12,136 nucleotides of DNA. Origin: Phycisphaerales bacterium (GTDB lineage Bacteria; Planctomycetota; Phycisphaerae; Tepidisphaerales; Tepidisphaeraceae). The translations under genes were made by a program, and so were the position numbers. The notes below the pieces were generated by a model. It was not told the DNA's origin. It saw only the letters and a program-made list of their open reading frames with translations, and searched no databases. Every line of letters begins with the position of its first letter. Positions within the stretch are counted from its first letter, which is position 1. Shown here piece after piece: positions 11,771 through 12,136 of this stretch. Location of the stretch: positions 1 to 12,136 of the forward strand of contig JAQGHP010000524.1 of NCBI GenBank assembly GCA_028288775.1, in the 5' to 3' direction.

Positions 11771-11860
11771 CTTATCCGTGTTCGTCTGCGTCCATCTGTG
11801 GCGGCACCTCTCCGCATTTCTTCGCGTCTGTCTTCGCGCTCTTCGCGCCTTTCCGCACCG
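11771..11860 (+). repeat. Probable dispersed repeat of pyrimidine-rich 'TCCGTGTTCGTCTGCGTCC' type
   Basis: The stretch opens ttatccgtgttcgtctgcgt and continues with repeated ttcgcg(t/c) words (11821-11850). From memory such 'ccgtgttcgtctgcgtccat' sequences recur between genes in planctomycete and related genomes. There is only one copy in this window, so its repeat nature cannot be shown here. The open frames through it are not protein-like. Confidence 0.4.
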
Positions 11861-11906
11861 CGGTCTATTCCGATGGCGTCGAGGAGCTCGCTGCGCTCTT
11901 GCTTTC

Positions 11907-11928
11907 TTCGACCGGAATGCCGGTCGAA
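11907..11928. repeat. 9-bp perfect hairpin
   Basis: ttcgaccgg (11907-11915) and ccggtcgaa (11920-11928) pair perfectly around AATG. It is part of the repeat cluster between tyrS and the gene entering from the right edge. Confidence 0.65.
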
Positions 11929-11938
11929 CGTCGCGGGG

Positions 11939-12012
11939 TACCGTGACCACGGGCAGGATGCCCGTGCCACTACACGGAGTACCGTGACCCCATGGGCGAG
12001 CCGCCCATGCCA
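11939..12012. repeat. Tandem pair of ACCGTGACC...TGCCAC hairpin repeats
   Basis: Two units share the frame taccgtgacc ... tgccac. Unit 1 carries cacgggca-gga-tgcccgtg (11948-11966). Unit 2 carries catgggcg-agc-cgcccatg (11991-12009). Both are perfect 8-bp stems with 3-nt loops, but the stem bases differ between units while staying complementary. Such 'gtggcatgggcg' words are, from memory, common planctomycete dispersed repeats. Confidence 0.75.
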
Positions 12013-12044
12013 CGGAAGAGCAGGCCGTCCATACCGCGGCGGCG

Positions 12045-12136
12045 CTACACCCGACCGTAGATGTATTCGTTCAAGTAATGGATCGTCATCGACTGCTGCG
12101 TAGCGTGCTGCGCGTTGAGGTCGCCGATGGAGATGA
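12045..12136 (-). CDS. C-terminal end of an unrecognised protein (5' truncated)
   Basis: On the minus strand one frame is open from the window edge to a TAG at 12047-12045. It gives 29 residues ending MTIHYLNEYIYGRV. The composition (Tyr, Ile, Asn, His and Gln in a GC-rich genome) and the lack of stops argue for a real coding end, while the other frames are broken or Arg-rich. The preceding part reads SIGDLNAQHATQQS. I do not recognise the family. No terminator hairpin follows directly; the tandem hairpins at 11939-12012 lie downstream of its stop on this strand. Confidence 0.6.
   Translation of the reverse strand, partial: ISIGDLNAQHATQQSMTIHYLNEYIYGRV

Noticed and set aside
11687..12103. 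+ strand open frames across the repeat cluster after tyrS
   Set aside because: They translate dispersed repeats and hairpins, are Arg/Ser/Pro-rich and lack start signals; one also overlaps the credible minus-strand coding end at 12045.

Overview
The window is high-GC bacterial chromosomal DNA, most likely from a planctomycete-type bacterium (Planctomycetota, perhaps a Phycisphaerae-like lineage). This is inferred, not proven. The grounds are secreted proteins opening with a '(L/V)PA(D/E)A' strand, one of them translationally coupled to an ECF sigma factor; weak or absent Shine-Dalgarno sites before several good genes; and many dispersed palindromic and low-complexity repeats between genes. 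No rRNA, tRNA, CRISPR array, transposase or phage gene is visible.

Layout. 1-824: the C-terminal end of a + strand gene, with a faint resemblance to the tail of Y-family polymerases, converges on a minus-strand hypothetical gene that has a textbook ribosome binding site. 825-1074: a highly structured intergenic stretch ending in a strong + strand intrinsic terminator, the best candidate here for an unannotated small RNA. 1043-1835: a minus-strand ASCH-domain gene and a divergent small addiction-module antitoxin-like gene with no toxin beside it; a double-hairpin repeat follows instead. 2021-6531: a + strand locus of a secreted protein, an ECF sigma factor starting in the stop codon of that gene, a block of palindromic repeats, a single-pass membrane protein (possible anti-sigma partner) and a large secreted DUF3352-like protein. 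The two secreted proteins look related in their mature N-termini. 6786-8066: a phospholipase D family cardiolipin-synthase-like lipoprotein whose signal peptide is partly encoded by a low-complexity repeat also found between the genes. 8067-8469: a non-coding block with a 10-bp-period ATTGCCC array and several inverted repeats. 8470-9285: trpC on the minus strand. 9412-10398: a divergent CPBP-family membrane protease. 10474-11685: tyrS, preceded by a good promoter. 11686-12044: a cluster of dispersed hairpin repeats. 12045-12136: the C-terminal end of a minus-strand gene.

Housekeeping genes (trpC, tyrS) have clear functions. The sigma locus plausibly forms one envelope-related regulatory unit. 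No unmistakable new multi-gene system is present. The most unusual signals are the structured candidate RNA at about 884-1074, the repeat-derived signal peptide, the AAAGT-type repeat that sits at three gene ends, and paired hairpins at 11939-12012 whose arms differ yet remain fully complementary.
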